In this document: piece after piece, positions 43,790 to 55,905 of the stretch
Numbering within the stretch: the stretch's first letter is position 1
Layout: each line of letters begins with the position of its first letter
Source of the DNA: Plantago major
Taxonomy: Eukaryota > Streptophyta > Magnoliopsida > Lamiales > Plantaginaceae
Length of the DNA: 64,000 nt
Direction: 5' to 3'
Assembly (NCBI GenBank): GCA_026545765.1
Contig: CM048842.1
Location: 21,230,667 to 21,294,666 of the forward strand
Program-made: the position numbers and the translations under genes
The notes under the pieces: generated by a model
Told to the model about the DNA's origin: nothing
What the model saw: the letters and a program-made list of their open reading frames with translations, nothing else
Databases searched by the model: none

Positions 43790-46240
43790 TTGGTTGCTCG
43801 GCGGAAAGGTAGTCTTTATGTTGCCGATTGGGCATCTGCCACAACTGAAGAATGTCTCATGGTGAGTCAATCAGGTCACACAGAAGAGCACTGGTTATGG
43901 CACAAAAGAATGAGTCACTTGAATTTCAAAACTCTGAACAAACTTTCCAAGAAAGAGTTAGTGGTTGGTCTTCCCAAAACATCTTTCAGAAAGGATGGTA
44001 TCTGTTCTGCCTGTCAGATGGGGAAACAATCCAAGATCTCTTTCAAGACCAAAACCAGACACTCTAGTGTTAGACCACTGCAACTATTACACATGGATCT
44101 TTTTGAATCATCCGTAACTAGTTATGCAGGAAAGAAGTATGGTCTGGTTGTTGTAGATGACTTCTCAAGATTCACTTGGGTTGTCTTTCTGAAGCACAAA
44201 TCTGATGCTAGGGTGGAGATACCAAATTTTCTGAATAAGCTTGAAGTCATGAAAAATGACAAAGTATCTGCAATCAGAACAGACCATGGTACTGAGTTTG
44301 TCAACCAGTACATAAAGGAGTTTTGTACCAGCAAAGGTATACATCACCAACTTTCCTCTGTGAGAACACCACAACAAAATGGTGTTGCAGAAAGGAAAAA
44401 TAGAACCCTTAAAGAAGCAGCAAGGACAATGCTAGCTGACACTGTAATAAGTGAAGTTTATTGGGTTGAGGCTGTAAACACAGCATGCTACACTCAGAAC
44501 AGATGTTTGATAAACAAACACCATGACAAGACCCCATATGAACTCTTGGTTGGTAGACCCCCTAATATCAAACATCTGAAAGTGTTTGGTTGTAGATGTT
44601 TTGTTCTTAACAATGGAAAAGAGTATCTAAGAACATTTCAACCAAAGGCAGATGAAGGTGTGTTTCTTGGTTATTCTATGAATAGTAAAGCATACAGAGT
44701 TCACAACAAAAGAACAAAGAATATTGAAGAATCAGTTCATGTTATATTCTATGAAGGAAGCAAGAAAACACCCCTTGCTGATGAACTCTCAGAAAGGTTC
44801 AAGGAACTAATGATAAAGGATTCTGAAGAAGAACCCTCAGAATGGAAAAACATCATTGTGGAAAGGGAGGATGACTCTGACGAAGAAAATCATGAAATGC
44901 CTAGTAACAACCAGATGATTCTCAGACATGATGAAGAATTTCCTATGAGAATTCCTGAAATGGAAACTGAAGATGTTCATCAGAGAGCTAACTCTGGAAA
45001 TGACCTCTCTGACAGGCATGTCCCAGAAAGCTCTCACACTGAGCAAGTGTCAGACATTCACCGTCCCTCTGAGGTGCAAGATGTCACAGATACTGAAGAA
45101 GTATCAAGTCATAATCATAGTGATTCACATTCAGATCACATAGATGTTGACCCTACTAGCCCTAAACCCATAATGAGATGGATCAAGGATCATCCTGCAA
45201 AAGATGTGATTGGACCAATCAATCAAGGTGTTAGGACTAGGAGAGCAATAGCTGAAAATGCTAACTCTCTCTTTGGATGTTTCATCTCAAACATTGAACC
45301 TAAAACTGTAGAAGAAGCATTAAGAGACCAAGACTGGATCTCAACAATGCAAGAAGAGTTGGATCAGTTTGAGAGAAACAAAGTCTGGAAACTAGTTCCA
45401 TTTGTAGAAGGAATATTTGTGATTGGAATTAAGTGGGTTTTCAGAAACAAGATGAATGAATCTGGTGAAATAACCAGAAACAAAGCATGGTTGGTTGCCA
45501 AGGGATTCACCCAGACTGAAGGTTTAGATTTTGATGAGTCATATGCACCAGTTGCCAGATTGGATGTAATAAGACTCTTTCTGGCCTTTGCAGCTCATAA
45601 AGACTTTAAAGTTTATCAGATGGATGTCAAGAGTGCATTCTTGAATGGTGAACTTGCTGAGGAAGTCTATGTTGAACAACCACCTGGCTTTGAAGTTTCC
45701 TCAGAAAGTAGAATGGTCTATAAGCTACAGAAAGCTCTATATGGACTGAAACAGGCTCCAAGAGCATGGTACGATACTTTGGCCAAACACCTTCTGGAAA
45801 GTGGTTTCAAGAAAGGTGAAGTTGATAAAACTTTATTTACTTTAAATCATGATGGGAAACTACTCTTAGTTCAAGTATATGTTGATGACATTATATTTGT
45901 ATCTAAGGACAAGCAACTTTGTGATGACTTTGCAAATCTCATGAAAATTAAGTTTGAGATGAGCATGATGGGAGTATTGAACTATTTCCTAGGATTGCAA
46001 GTCAAGCAACTCAATGATGGAATATTCATTAGTCAGACAAAGTATGCAACAGGCATGCTCACAAAGTTCAATCTTAAGCCTTCTGAAAAGAATGCTAAGA
46101 TACCTATGAGCATAGGAACCAAGATGACCTATACTGAATCAGATAAGAGTGTTGATGAATACAAGTATAGGAAATTGATAGGTTCACTACTTTACCTTCG
46201 CAAGCGGACACGATATTCAATGCGTTGGTGTGTGTGCTAG
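43790..46240 (+). CDS. pol: Copia integrase and reverse transcriptase, open 816 codons (F)
   Basis: Inserts and copies the element. Residues from 43790: an HHCC zinc domain (about 35-80: [18 protein letters not shown]); integrase core with Asp103 (HMDLFE), Asp165 (RTDHGTE) and Glu201 (GVAERKN), so the spacing is the classic D,D35E; an acidic linker (about 330-500); RT from about 535 ([14 protein letters not shown]), with [12 protein letters not shown] and YVDDIIF (Asp699, Asp700). The frame is entered by read-through from protease; its first codon here is not a true start. It ends early where one base is lost near 46195 in the RT-RNase H connection. All core catalytic residues are present. 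Confidence 0.9.
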   Translation: MVARRKGSLYVADWASATTEECLMVSQSGHTEEHWLWHKRMSHLNFKTLNKLSKKELVVGLPKTSFRKDGICSACQMGKQSKISFKTKTRHSSVRPLQLLHMDLFESSVTSYAGKKYGLVVVDDFSRFTWVVFLKHKSDARVEIPNFLNKLEVMKNDKVSAIRTDHGTEFVNQYIKEFCTSKGIHHQLSSVRTPQQNGVAERKNRTLKEAARTMLADTVISEVYWVEAVNTACYTQNRCLINKHHDKTPYELLVGRPPNIKHLKVFGCRCFVLNNGKEYLRTFQPKADEGVFLGYSMNSKAYRVHNKRTKNIEESVHVIFYEGSKKTPLADELSERFKELMIKDSEEEPSEWKNIIVEREDDSDEENHEMPSNNQMILRHDEEFPMRIPEMETEDVHQRANSGNDLSDRHVPESSHTEQVSDIHRPSEVQDVTDTEEVSSHNHSDSHSDHIDVDPTSPKPIMRWIKDHPAKDVIGPINQGVRTRRAIAENANSLFGCFISNIEPKTVEEALRDQDWISTMQEELDQFERNKVWKLVPFVEGIFVIGIKWVFRNKMNESGEITRNKAWLVAKGFTQTEGLDFDESYAPVARLDVIRLFLAFAAHKDFKVYQMDVKSAFLNGELAEEVYVEQPPGFEVSSESRMVYKLQKALYGLKQAPRAWYDTLAKHLLESGFKKGEVDKTLFTLNHDGKLLLVQVYVDDIIFVSKDKQLCDDFANLMKIKFEMSMMGVLNYFLGLQVKQLNDGIFISQTKYATGMLTKFNLKPSEKNAKIPMSIGTKMTYTESDKSVDEYKYRKLIGSLLYLRKRTRYSMRWCVC

Positions 46241-46826
46241 ATTTCAAACAAATCCAATGCAATCACACTACAACATTGCTATGAAAATATTAAGGTATGT
46301 GAAAGGTACAGTAGATGTAGGTTTGTGGTATCCTAAAGAAAGTGGATTGAGTTTGGCTGGTTATTCAGATGCTGATTATGCTTGATCAATTCTTGATAGG
46401 AAAAGCACCTCAGGAACTTGTCAGTTTCTAGGAACTAGACTTATCTCATGGTTTAGCAAAAAGCAAAACTCAATTGCAACTTCTACCACAGAGGCTGAAT
46501 ATATTGCTGCTGGTTGTTGTGCAACAAAAATTCTGTGGATTCAACAACAACTCAGAGACTATGGACTCAATGAAGAGAAAACTCCCATTTTCTATGATAA
46601 CACAAGTGCTATCGCAATCACACAGAACCCCAAGTTCCATGCCAGAACAAAGCACATTGATGTTAGACACCACTTCATCAGAGACCATGTTGAGAAAGGC
46701 AATATAGAGATACTTAAGATTGGCACAGAAGACCAACTTGTAGACATCTTCACCAAGCCCCTACAAGAAATCTGGTTCTTGACCTTAAGACATAATCTTG
46801 GATTAATGGAGATGCCTAAGGACTGA
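46195..46826 (+). pseudogene. pol: Copia RNase H, broken (F)
   Basis: Continues pol in another frame: VCARFQTNP, then a typical LRYVKGTVDVGLWYPKESGL and GYSDADYA, where a TGA (46383-46385) follows directly. Next come STTEAEYIAAGCC, the active-site Asp in the FYDNTSAIAI segment and FTKPLQE, ending in TGA 46824-46826. Removes template RNA during cDNA synthesis if intact. One frameshift and one nonsense codon disable it. Confidence 0.85.
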
Positions 46827-47759
46827 AAAATGTCCTAAATCTCTAAAGTCTGAGTAAGTGAGATAGAAAAGAAGTAGGCCTCTGAGAACATGTTCTCAGA
46901 AAGCCAAGTTGATAAGAAGTGATGCAAAGGTTTCTGAGTAGCAACACTCAGAAAGGCAAAACATTTCTGGAACGGGTATCCACAAAGGCAAGGGTTGGTA
47001 CACACTCAATAAGTAAATAAGACTAGAACTTACTTACTGAGAGTGGGTCAAATAAATTCAAACAACTGAAGCTTCTGACACTTGAATTCAGAAAGCTATT
47101 TAGTCATAAAGAGAAAAGGCACACAAAGCCCGAAAAGTATCAGTTCTGAAAGTCAAACATGTCCAATGTCTCGTACTTTTTCCATTTTTATGATAAACAA
47201 TATAAAGATAAGGACTTGACACTCAGAATGATAAGTTCAAACAATTGAGTGTTCTTACTCTTTACTAAGTGACATAATGGATGTAACTTGTTAAAAATCC
47301 ATCAAGTCGGCACAATACCATTTGTTGATTGATATCATTACAAGATATTCAATATAAGCCCTTGATGAATAAACGTTTGATCTCAACGGTTGAGATTAAA
47401 ACAAAGCAAGTAATGTCTGTTGCGAAATGCAGACATGGCCCACTACGCATTTAATGAAGTACAAAGGACGTACCACGCCTATGCAGATACAAAGACACGC
47501 ATTCATATTCAGTTGTATGTATGTTGTATCTATGTACATTTTTTCTGCTATATATATAGGATTTGGGCAAAAGATAAATACTTTTACCAATTCCGAAATT
47601 TCAAAGTTTCATCAAAACAGCAAAATCTCTCAAGATTTCTACAAAACCCCCTCTGCAAACTCAACTTCTTGTGCTTAGTCTTCTGAAAAGATAGACTAAT
47701 CTCGATTAATTGTGCAAAATTTCATCTGAAAAACACTCACTCAAAACTCTATATAAGAG
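46827..47759 (+). promoter_or_regulatory. pol-to-extra-gene spacer with palindrome and TATA box (F)
   Basis: No gene. It contains a perfect 20-base palindrome (46881-46900, arms TCTGAGAACA/TGTTCTCAGA) and an 8-base stem TTTCTGAG/CTCAGAAA (46931-46954). CTCAACGGTTGAG lies at about 47382, ATGGCCCAC near 47435 and TATATATATAG at 47549-47559. The last is about 200 bases before the extra gene's ATG (47760), followed by a C/A-rich leader. Same layout as in copia A. Confidence 0.5.
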
Positions 47760-49571
47760 ATGGCACCCAAGAAGATGACCAAAAAGAACCCTAAGGCCGC
47801 ATCATCTACTCCTGCTGAAAAGCAAGGAGGAAAGGAACTTAAGGTGTTGAATTAACGCCTTCTGGGAAAGTTAACCCCATCGGACTGGAACCCTCACCAC
47901 AAAATGAATTGGGGAGCTTTTCTGGTGAAGAGGTATGTACCAGCAGTTATACCTTCAAGACCAGAAAGGAAACTGATATTGGGGATGCTGAAGAATTCCC
48001 ATATCTACAAGCTTCTATCTGCTGCACCCAGTGGACTATCCACACTGGATGTACTGGAGTTCTATAACAACTCCAAAATCTTCACAAAGGTTGTGAATGA
48101 TGAAGAAGAGAAATACATGCAGACTGAAGTCCAAGGACAAGAAATTGTTCTAGACTGCAAGACTTTCTGCAAGATATTCCGATTGAAAAATCGAGGAACA
48201 ATTGAAGACATCAACATCAAGGACGCTTCCATGATTCAAGGCGTCAAAGAGCTATTTGAAGCAATCCAGTTAGAAAATGCAAAGGGTTGCCCAGGAGACT
48301 TTGTTCTGAAAGCCATCAGAACTAGTCATCTCCAGAAACACTGGAGTACTTTAGCTCTTATTCTGGTCCGTTGCTTTGATGGCAACAAAGGTGGAGTAGA
48401 CCAGATAAGCATGGAGAGATGGATGATGATGCATCTTCTGAACAAGAAGCATGAAGGGCAGGAAACCCACTTCAATTGGGGGAAGTACGCATTCAACAAA
48501 TTCCTTGGACATATTGAGGAATTTAAGCCTAAAATTATCAATGGCCTTGCTGAGCCAAAGGCCAATATGCACTTTGGTCTCAGAATCTGTTACATTCTGG
48601 AAACAATGGGAATCACTCTTAGTGAGAAACGAGAAATCCCAGTCACCAACTCCCTTTTCAGACACGCCTTTGAAGAAAAGGAGAAACTTGCTGCTGAGAA
48701 CGCACTCAGAAAGGCAGAAGAAGAAGAAACTGCACAGCAAGGTGAGGAGGTCTCTGAGCAAGCTCAAGCTAAACCTCCGGTTGCCAAGAGAAAGAGGACT
48801 CAAAGCAAAAGAGCCTCCAAGTCCCTAAGCATACAAGAGGCACAACCTTCTGGAGACAAGGTCTCAGAAGATGTTGGACACCCAGAAAGGCAACTCCAAA
48901 ATGCTCCAAGAATCCTGAACCAGACTGCTCCAGAACACTCCAGAGATGATAGAAATATCATAGATGGGTCTGCACCAACACAGAATAGTGATTCTGAGGA
49001 TGATGAAGTACTTGCAAAAGTACTCAAAAGATTCAAGTATGAGACCCATGGAGGATCATCAAGCTCAGCTCTTCAGAGAGACAAGAGCCCCTCTGCCCAG
49101 TAGGAAGAAGAAGGCCTGGGTGAGGAAGATAGAATGCTGGAAGATCCTGACATTGCTTCCACATTCACAATGCCAGCACTTAATGTTGCTGAAGAAAATC
49201 TTGTTTTAACACAGGTTCCTCAACCTTCTGAGAAAGCTCAACTCTCTCAGAAAGGGATCAAACTGAGATGGAGACTCAGAATGATACTGCAGAGGAGAAC
49301 AACAATGTGCACAGAGAGACTGTGGAATCACCACAAGTCTAAGAGATCAATGATCAGCCTGACTCTATTCAGGCCAATTTAGAGGCAATCTTTCAGGGGG
49401 AAGAAAACTTGTCCACCCCTTTGAATCAAGAAGAGGTTCCTCCAACCTCAGAACATCAAGAAGAGCCTGTGGGAGGAAGTAGTGGTGGTAGAACTAGCAC
49501 CCCAAAACCAAGAGATTCCAGAGGCTGAAAAGCTCTCTGAGGAAGTATTTACTGAGCCTTCTGCTGAGAAG

Positions 49572-49648
49572 GTAAGTAATCAGTAATAGTCTTCTTTACG
49601 AATGCTCTGGAAAACCCACTACTAAATCTTTTATGTTTGTTCTTACAG
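49572..49648 (+). other. Intron 2 of extra gene (F)
   Basis: 77 bases, GTAAGT...TTACAG, at the position of A's 18871-18948. Confidence 0.8.
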
Positions 49649-49794
49649 GCTCAGTCAGAAGAACACTTGGTAGGAAAGACTGTGGTCTTATCTCCTCCAA
49701 AAGAAACTGGCAATGCTGAAGAAGCAGTCGTGAAAAGGTTCCAGAAACCCCCAAGGTTTCTGAGAAAGATGCCACTGAGCTTCCTCACTTGGAA

Positions 49795-49874
49795 GTAAGT
49801 GAAGTCTCAGAAAGCATTTTTCCACTTATCTTTTCTGTTAACAGTTTCTAAACATATTTGATTTTAATTCTCAG
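49795..49874 (+). other. Intron 3 of extra gene (F)
   Basis: 80 bases, GTAAGT...TTCTCAG, at the position of A's 19091-19167. Confidence 0.75.
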
Positions 49875-49991
49875 GTTCTAGCAGAAAGAAGGGTTGATGA
49901 GGATCAGACTTCTCCTCATAGCAAGGTATCTGAGGCCTCTGTGCCCAAACAAGCAGAAGTCCAAGCAGATGAGCCTAGTGTTTCTACACAG

Positions 49992-50055
49992 GTATGCTCA
50001 CACAGATACTAACACAAGTGGTTTGAACAAAACTAACTTGATCCCTTTCTTTCAA
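49992..50055 (+). other. Intron 4 of extra gene (F), absent in A
   Basis: Starts GTATGC, with TACTAAC (branch-site-like) and a T-rich end. The expected acceptor CAG|GCT reads CAAGCT here, so the AG appears mutated and the next AG is one base downstream (50056). In copia A the codons CAG|GCT are joined directly at 19284/19285. An in-frame TAA lies inside. Confidence 0.7.
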
Positions 50056-52765
50056 GCTCAAAGTCTAGTGCCAGTTGATTTACTCAAGGCTTTCCAGAAG
50101 CACACTTTAAAGAAACATCTCAAGTGCTTCAGACAATGGCAGAAACTCAGAAAGGCTGACCTTTCTGAATTAGCCAGAGTAATCGATGTCCCAGAAAAGA
50201 GAGCAATCGCCTTCAATCTGGAAGATTATATCCATGCATTGTTCCCAACAGAGTCCTACTCTTTTGCCACTCTGATGCATGAAGACTTCATTCATGAAGT
50301 AGCACAATGACTTATAGCAGATTTCAAGTCTACGGATGCTCAAACCCAAGAGCAGATGGTTACCCATCCTGCCTTGCCCAACAAGCTCACTACTTATCCT
50401 GCTGAACAAGAAGAAGTTAATGGGAGGATGATTACATTCCCAAATGTGATCAACCTGGTTTCAGAAGATGATGAGGAGATGGACGAAAATGATTATCAAG
50501 AACCTCCCTCTGAGCATCCAAACCAAGAAGCAAAGAACAAGAGTGATGATGATGATCAGAATGATGATCCCCAACCTGGACAAGGCGGGATTCAGAAAGC
50601 TAGCAAAGGAAGTGGAGAAAAGGCTACTCCTTCAAATGCTCAGAAAGCTCCATCATCATCACCTCCCAAGTCTCATCAAGCAGGCTGAGCACAATGATGC
50701 CATAGAAGAAATTTCAGCCGCTGAGTTCAGGATTGAACAACTCAGAAAGGTGTTGGAAGAAGAAAAAAGAATCAGCATTGAGTGTCAAGCTCTTGTTGAT
50801 GAAAAGGAGGCCAAACTCAAGAAGCTAATGCCAAGGAATTAGCACTCCTAGATGAGCAAAGAAATCTGAAGAATGCCATTGTTGTCACAGCTGCTGAGAT
50901 AGATGCCATGGATGAGAATGATGATGATGAGCATGATGCTGAGGCTGCATCAGAAAGACCTTCTACATCCTCTCAGAAGGCCAGCATACTCCAAGGCAAA
51001 CAAAAGATGTTAGCCAGCTTGCAAACAATCCCAGAGAAGGATTATGAGAGTGATGCTGAAGAAGACCACAACTTGATTACTGCAGAAGAAGATGAGAGAC
51101 TTATCACTTAGCAAAAGAGAGCTCTACTTGCTCCTCATATCTTCTCTGCACCAGGTAGTTCAAGAAGTGAAGAGCACCGTGCAAGGAACAGTGTCTTTTT
51201 GGAACTCAGAGAGACACTAGTTGCCCAAGACACAGAAGTGCTAAAATCCGTCCCAGAAGAGATAAAGCCATTGGCTGCTGCTTTACTCAACAGAGCAACC
51301 AGCATAGCTCTCTCTCAGAAAGACCTAGGGTTGGTTAGGGATGAGGATTGTAACAATGCTAATGCAGCATTGAATGAAGCCAGCCATGCTGTCCTGCAAG
51401 CCAACGCCATCCTAAGGCCGCTTGAAGAGCTCAACAGAAAGGAGCAGGAACTAGTTAGGCAGAACAAAGAACTGAAGAAGGAACTTCAAGAATTAGTCAG
51501 GGTGCACAACAATCTCCAAAAGAACTTTGAGTCACTCTCTGAAGCTTATGCTATCATGAGTCAGTCATTCATGACTAAGGGGGAAGAGATGCCTCAGAAA
51601 GGCAGAGGAAGAAAAAGAAAACAATAAAATCCTCCCTCCTCAAGTCAACTTGTCATTAAGGACACCACTGGAGACACCCTTGCTGAAGAAGTTGTTCCAG
51701 ATCAACCAGCCAGAAGGCTGAGAAGTATGATAATTAGGGGAGCCAAGTCCCTTAGAATCTCAGAAGAGAAGAAGACTTCTGAAGAAGAAGAAAAGGAAGA
51801 AGGAGAAGTGAGACGCCAAGAAAGCTGCAAGTCTCCAATTTTGGACTTCAATGATGATGAGGATGAATCTGATACAGATGAACATCCACTTCACAAGAAA
51901 AGGAGACAAGCAACTACTTCACAACCTCCTCTGGCAGCAAGGCCTTTGGCAGCCAGAACTCATTCTGGAAATCCCAAGTCAATACAAGGAACATCCACCA
52001 AAGACGGCAAGGTGAAGAAAGGGTTAGAGGATCTCCTGACAGAAGGCCACCTAACAGAAAAGCAAGAAGGGATTCCCAGTTTGGCACAGTAAACAAAGAA
52101 ACTCATCAAGAAAGGCCAACTGATGCCCAATTGAGTATGTGAAGACTCGTAATGAAGAGTCTTCATATAGGTGCATTCTGAACAAGAGAGGGTATTGGAT
52201 TCTAGAACTACAACATCTACTTGTCAATGATAAGTTTCCAACTCCCATCCTCAACCAGATCCTGAAATGGAGAGAAGGCAAGCCAGAATTGCTAAAACCT
52301 GAGCACCTTCATGCCTGGCTAAACTTTGAAGTAGAAAAGAGGAATGAAGCCAGAAAGATGGATATTTCTTTTGTCTGTCCTTACCCAAAGCCTGATGATG
52401 TACACAAGGTAAGAAAACTGGATGGTAGACACAGCAGGAAGAACAAACTGGATGGTAGCCACAGCAGGAAGAACAAACTAGGTGTTTCAACCTATGAGTC
52501 ATTCTATATGACATTGGATGAATACCTAGATGATATACACTATCTGGAAGAAATATACAAGTATTTCAACCTATCTCAGCTGCATGTAGACCATGCCTGG
52601 GTCTGGAGAAAGTACTTCTGGGTCAAACATTTTATGCGGAAGAATCACAAGCTTAGCAAGAGTTACCATGAAATATGTGACTTATCCGTAAAGATGAGCT
52701 CTCTCGGAAGGATTCTTTATGACTATGTCCAAGAATGCAGAAAAGTGGATGATTATGTCAACTGA

Positions 52766-53198
52766 TCCAGAAAGGATGCTGAAGAACTTGAGGTATCTGA
52801 ACCCAAGTTGCATTTCTGAAGACTTGAAGACTAGTAACATTAGAATACTCTCTTGGAGCTTGGATTCTCCTTTGTTCTAATTTACTTAGTATGTTTTGTT
52901 ACCTTTTTGTAATCTTGCTGATTGTTTCTGAATTTCTCTATCTGTAAAAGTTGCATCTTACTCTGTAAACTGTACCTATTTGAAGATCATACTCTCAGAT
53001 ACATTCTAATAGATGACAACTTATCAGCAAAGATCACTTCTTGTGATTTGGTTGATGTTTACTTTCTGCACTTAATTCAACTAAAATTGAATATCATTCA
53101 AAATGATTAAGTGGTGGATTGTTTTCTCTTCCAGGATTACAAATTTGTAATAGGACTTAAAAGATAGTCCTGGATGACTGATCAAAAGGGGGGAAATT
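52766..53198 (+). other. 3' untranslated region and polypurine tract (F)
   Basis: Non-coding, T-rich, ending in AAAAGGGGGGAAA (53184-53196), two bases before the LTR. Confidence 0.85.
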
Positions 53199-54629
53199 TG
53201 TTAGGAATATATGTTAGTATTTTGATCACTCATCACATGTTCTTATCTTAGCCAGAAAGGTGATTAAGTATTCTTGGTTCACTTGAACATTGTAAAAGAG
53301 GAAATCACTGAGTATGATTAGTCTAGTAAATCTTGTATTAGGATTATAGGTCTCTGAGTGTAATTTTTATTTCCAGAAGACCATGAAAGATCAATCCTAG
53401 CAATGGAGCTTTTCTGAAGATTAGAAGACTGAAGATTGCACAAGATTTATGAAGATATCAAGGTTTAGTCTAACTCAGAAAGACTATGTCCTTAATCCTT
53501 TCTTAAGTGTATTTACTTACTTTTGAAATATGATTCTGGACACATGACATCATGAGTATGGAGCATGCAAGCCATGAGAAAGGCTCATGTATCCGTTGAA
53601 GACTACAGGACAAGAAATAGTACAAGTGCATTAATTGCATCGGCAGAAAAGCCGCTAAAGCACAGTCCTCTCTGAGACATAAGACAAGGACTTCTGAGTA
53701 CTCATTTCAAGATAAGTGTGGACTGAATTTGAATTGTGTCTAACGGATATCATTCCAACAACTCTCAAATTCATCTATATATATCACACACTTAGATGCT
53801 GAGAAATACACACCTTAGAACGCTCTATCTTGCAAACTTACCATCAAGCAAAGTATTCTCTCAAGCACTCTACTACCCTTTCTGAAAGCTTTTTGTTGCT
53901 CGAAGAATCACTAGTAGCTCTAAGTTGTCCTGAACCTTAACAAGAGATTGTTATTCGTGAAAGAGTTGAACTATCAGATACCCTTTCTGAAACTCATTCT
54001 CCAGAACGGACATCAATTACTTGGTTCAGTAAAGAGCAGACTGCCATCCACTGAACAAGTGTATTAAGTAGTCTAGTTCTATTAGGCTCTCTGAAAACAT
54101 AACTGAAAAGTTATACGAGAAGCCTCTCTGACAAACCTTATAACCAACACCATCAAGGCGTGGAGTAGAGGAAGTACTTGATTTGGGAAATCAAGGAATA
54201 ACTCCAAGGTTATCTAAGTAGAGGAAGTACTTAGCTCTAGGAGCTGGGGAATAACTCAGGGGGAACATTTGGTTGGGAACCATTTGTTTAGGAATCTTAG
54301 AATAGGATTATTGTAAGGTGAACTCAATTATCTGTTCTAGTGAATTCTAGGTCTCAGAAAGATCGAAGTGGATTAGTTGGAGGATTACGCCATCTCCAGA
54401 TACCACTATACTTGCTGTGTCATTACCTTTCTGTATTTACATTTCAGCAAAGCACACACACATACTTATTGTTTATGCACTTACCTATCTTAAAGTCTTC
54501 CGCGCTCTGAATTTAAGTATCAGAAACCCCCAGGTTTCTGAGAAACTGTGTTTATCGACAAAAGTTTTAAAAGACTATTCCCCCCCCCCCCCCCCCCAGT
54601 CTTTTACTTTGCCGTTATCTGGATCAACA
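53199..54629 (+). repeat. 3' LTR of copia F
   Basis: Matches 39413-40828. Contains hairpin units at about 54163-54256 and an expanded run of about 18 C at 54580-54597. Followed by GTCTC. Confidence 0.95.
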
Positions 54630-54634
54630 GTCTC

Positions 54635-55048
54635 TCCTTCTAGTTGCTCAAAGCTTTGAAGTTCTTCACCCCAGGTGGATATTAAGGTCCATGGAAATCA
54701 GATGTATTGTAAATGGAATTGGCTTGTGACCTCCTCCCATGTCTTCGAACTATCTGTCAGTAAGGTCTTCAGCCAAGTTCTTGCCTTTCCTCTCAAGCAA
54801 TGTTGAAAAAGCAACTTTCAAATCTTTCCACTCGGTATGTCTTGAACCATCTCGTAAAAGTCTTTCATGAACCGTACTTCATCTTCCCCTTCTACTCCAT
54901 AGATGTTTGGAAATATCTTGAGATACTTGGGTTTCACATAACATCTCAACCCTTCTTCTAGCAAGTATTTGCAAAATTCGTCAGGCCTTAGCAATAGTTT
55001 CGATTCCAGCTCCTTCCTTCTTCTCGAGTTTGCCGATGTCATCTCCAA
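54635..55048 (-). pseudogene. gag: Gypsy E gag, N-terminal part
   Basis: The minus-strand frame from ATG 55048 (MEMTSANSRRRKELESKLLL) reads into a gag capsid start: YLKIFPNIYGVEGEDEVRFM and DFYEMVQDIP. That is the LP-F-GxxGEDP-type opening of gypsy gag. A stop at about 54818 and copia F (54629) end it. Its continuation is at 39407 and below. Confidence 0.65.
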
Positions 55049-55531
55049 AGGGTTCTCAAGGTGCTTCTCCTTGCAAAAAGACTAACAGACAAACTTTCGC
55101 AGGTATAGACAGATAAAACTAGAGGAAGATAATTCTAGTTTTGAATAAACAGAATTATGAAATTACGTATTTTTGGTTTTTTGATAAGAAAATAAACAAA
55201 TACGAAAAAGAAAATATTTTTGGGCTTTTTGTTGTGGAAATCGATTCCCACATGTTATATATATAAATTTTATATAATAATAATATAGTCTTTATTAAGT
55301 ATTCTATTATGGGCTAATTATTGTAAAGAATTTTCTCTTTTTATTACCTCCCGTTTCCCTGAACTTTATTGCTTTTATTATACAAATATACACGGCTTAC
55401 TTTTTATTTTATTCTATAGTAAAAGAGTAAAAGAATGAATTTATTTCTTCCTATGTTTCTCTAACTTGATTATATTAACTAACTCGATAAAATAGAGTCT
55501 TTTGTTTGTAACTAGGATTTCTAAATATTAG

Positions 55532-55572
<41 letters not shown>

Positions 55573-55713
55573 AAAATGAAAAAAGTCAATATCTATTTAT
55601 TTCTCTTCTACTTATACTCTGTAAACCACTTATGTCGAAAACTTAGAAATGCTTCTTGATTTTAAATTCTATTCAATGCGATCTACCAAATATACTAGTT
55701 ATTTTACACGAAG

Positions 55714-55787
<74 letters not shown>

Positions 55788-55882
55788 TTTTTTTCTTTTT
55801 TTTTTTTTTTGGGTTTATGCTGTACGAATTGAAAGAATTCAACTTATCTCTGATGATCGAAAATTGCTTGAGCGGTCAAGTA
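55049..55882 (-). other. Leader of gypsy E with TA microsatellites
   Basis: Untranslated leader between primer site and gag. It carries a (TA)n run at 55533-55567, a longer one of about 34 units at 55715-55782 and a broken T run at 55784-55811. No other structure seen. Confidence 0.7.
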
Positions 55883-55899
55883 TCGTTGGCAGCGGCGCA
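55883..55899 (-). other. Primer binding site, degenerate tRNA-Asp type (E)
   Basis: On the minus strand TGCGCCGCTGCCAACGA, a few bases after the LTR. It resembles the tRNA-Asp site of gypsy B with one base missing and several changes. Confidence 0.65.
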
Positions 55900-55905
55900 A
55901 AATTT

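Larger units (their letters stand above)
47760..52765 (+). pseudogene. Sirevirus-type extra gene (env-like position), broken (F)
   Basis: ATG 47760 (MAPKKMTKKNPKAASSTPAE), then a TAA at 47853-47855 where A encodes Lys. A long frame 47904-49103 gives the N-terminal region (WGAFLVKRYVPAVIPSRPER; FNKFLGHIEEFKPKIINGLA) and a basic segment PVAKRKRTQSKRA. An acidic linker with three introns follows, then AQSLVPVDLLKAFQKHTLKK, a coiled coil (50690-51600), a KGRGRKRKQ motif, an acidic patch and a Trp-rich C-terminal domain (52139-52765). A 30-base tandem repeat near 52420-52480 adds ten residues relative to A. No signal peptide or membrane segment; two nuclear-signal-like clusters. Function unknown. 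Confidence 0.8.
39413..54629 (+). mobile_element. Copia F, complete 15.2 kb Sirevirus-like element
   Basis: LTRs 1416 and 1431 bases, duplication GTCTC (39408-39412, 54630-54634). Same family and gene order as copia A. It keeps the longest pol frame in the window (816 codons). Gag, protease, RNase H and the extra gene carry frameshifts or stops. LTRs differ by a few dozen changes and one roughly 15-base gap near 39635. Inserted in gypsy E's gag region, opposite strand. Confidence 0.95.

Noticed and set aside
52420..52480. Tandem repeat in F's extra gene as a CRISPR-like or functional repeat
   Set aside because: A single 30-base duplication private to F, best explained by replication slippage.
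55533..55782. Long TA runs as a possible origin or matrix region
   Set aside because: Simple microsatellites within gypsy E's leader; nothing else supports a special role.
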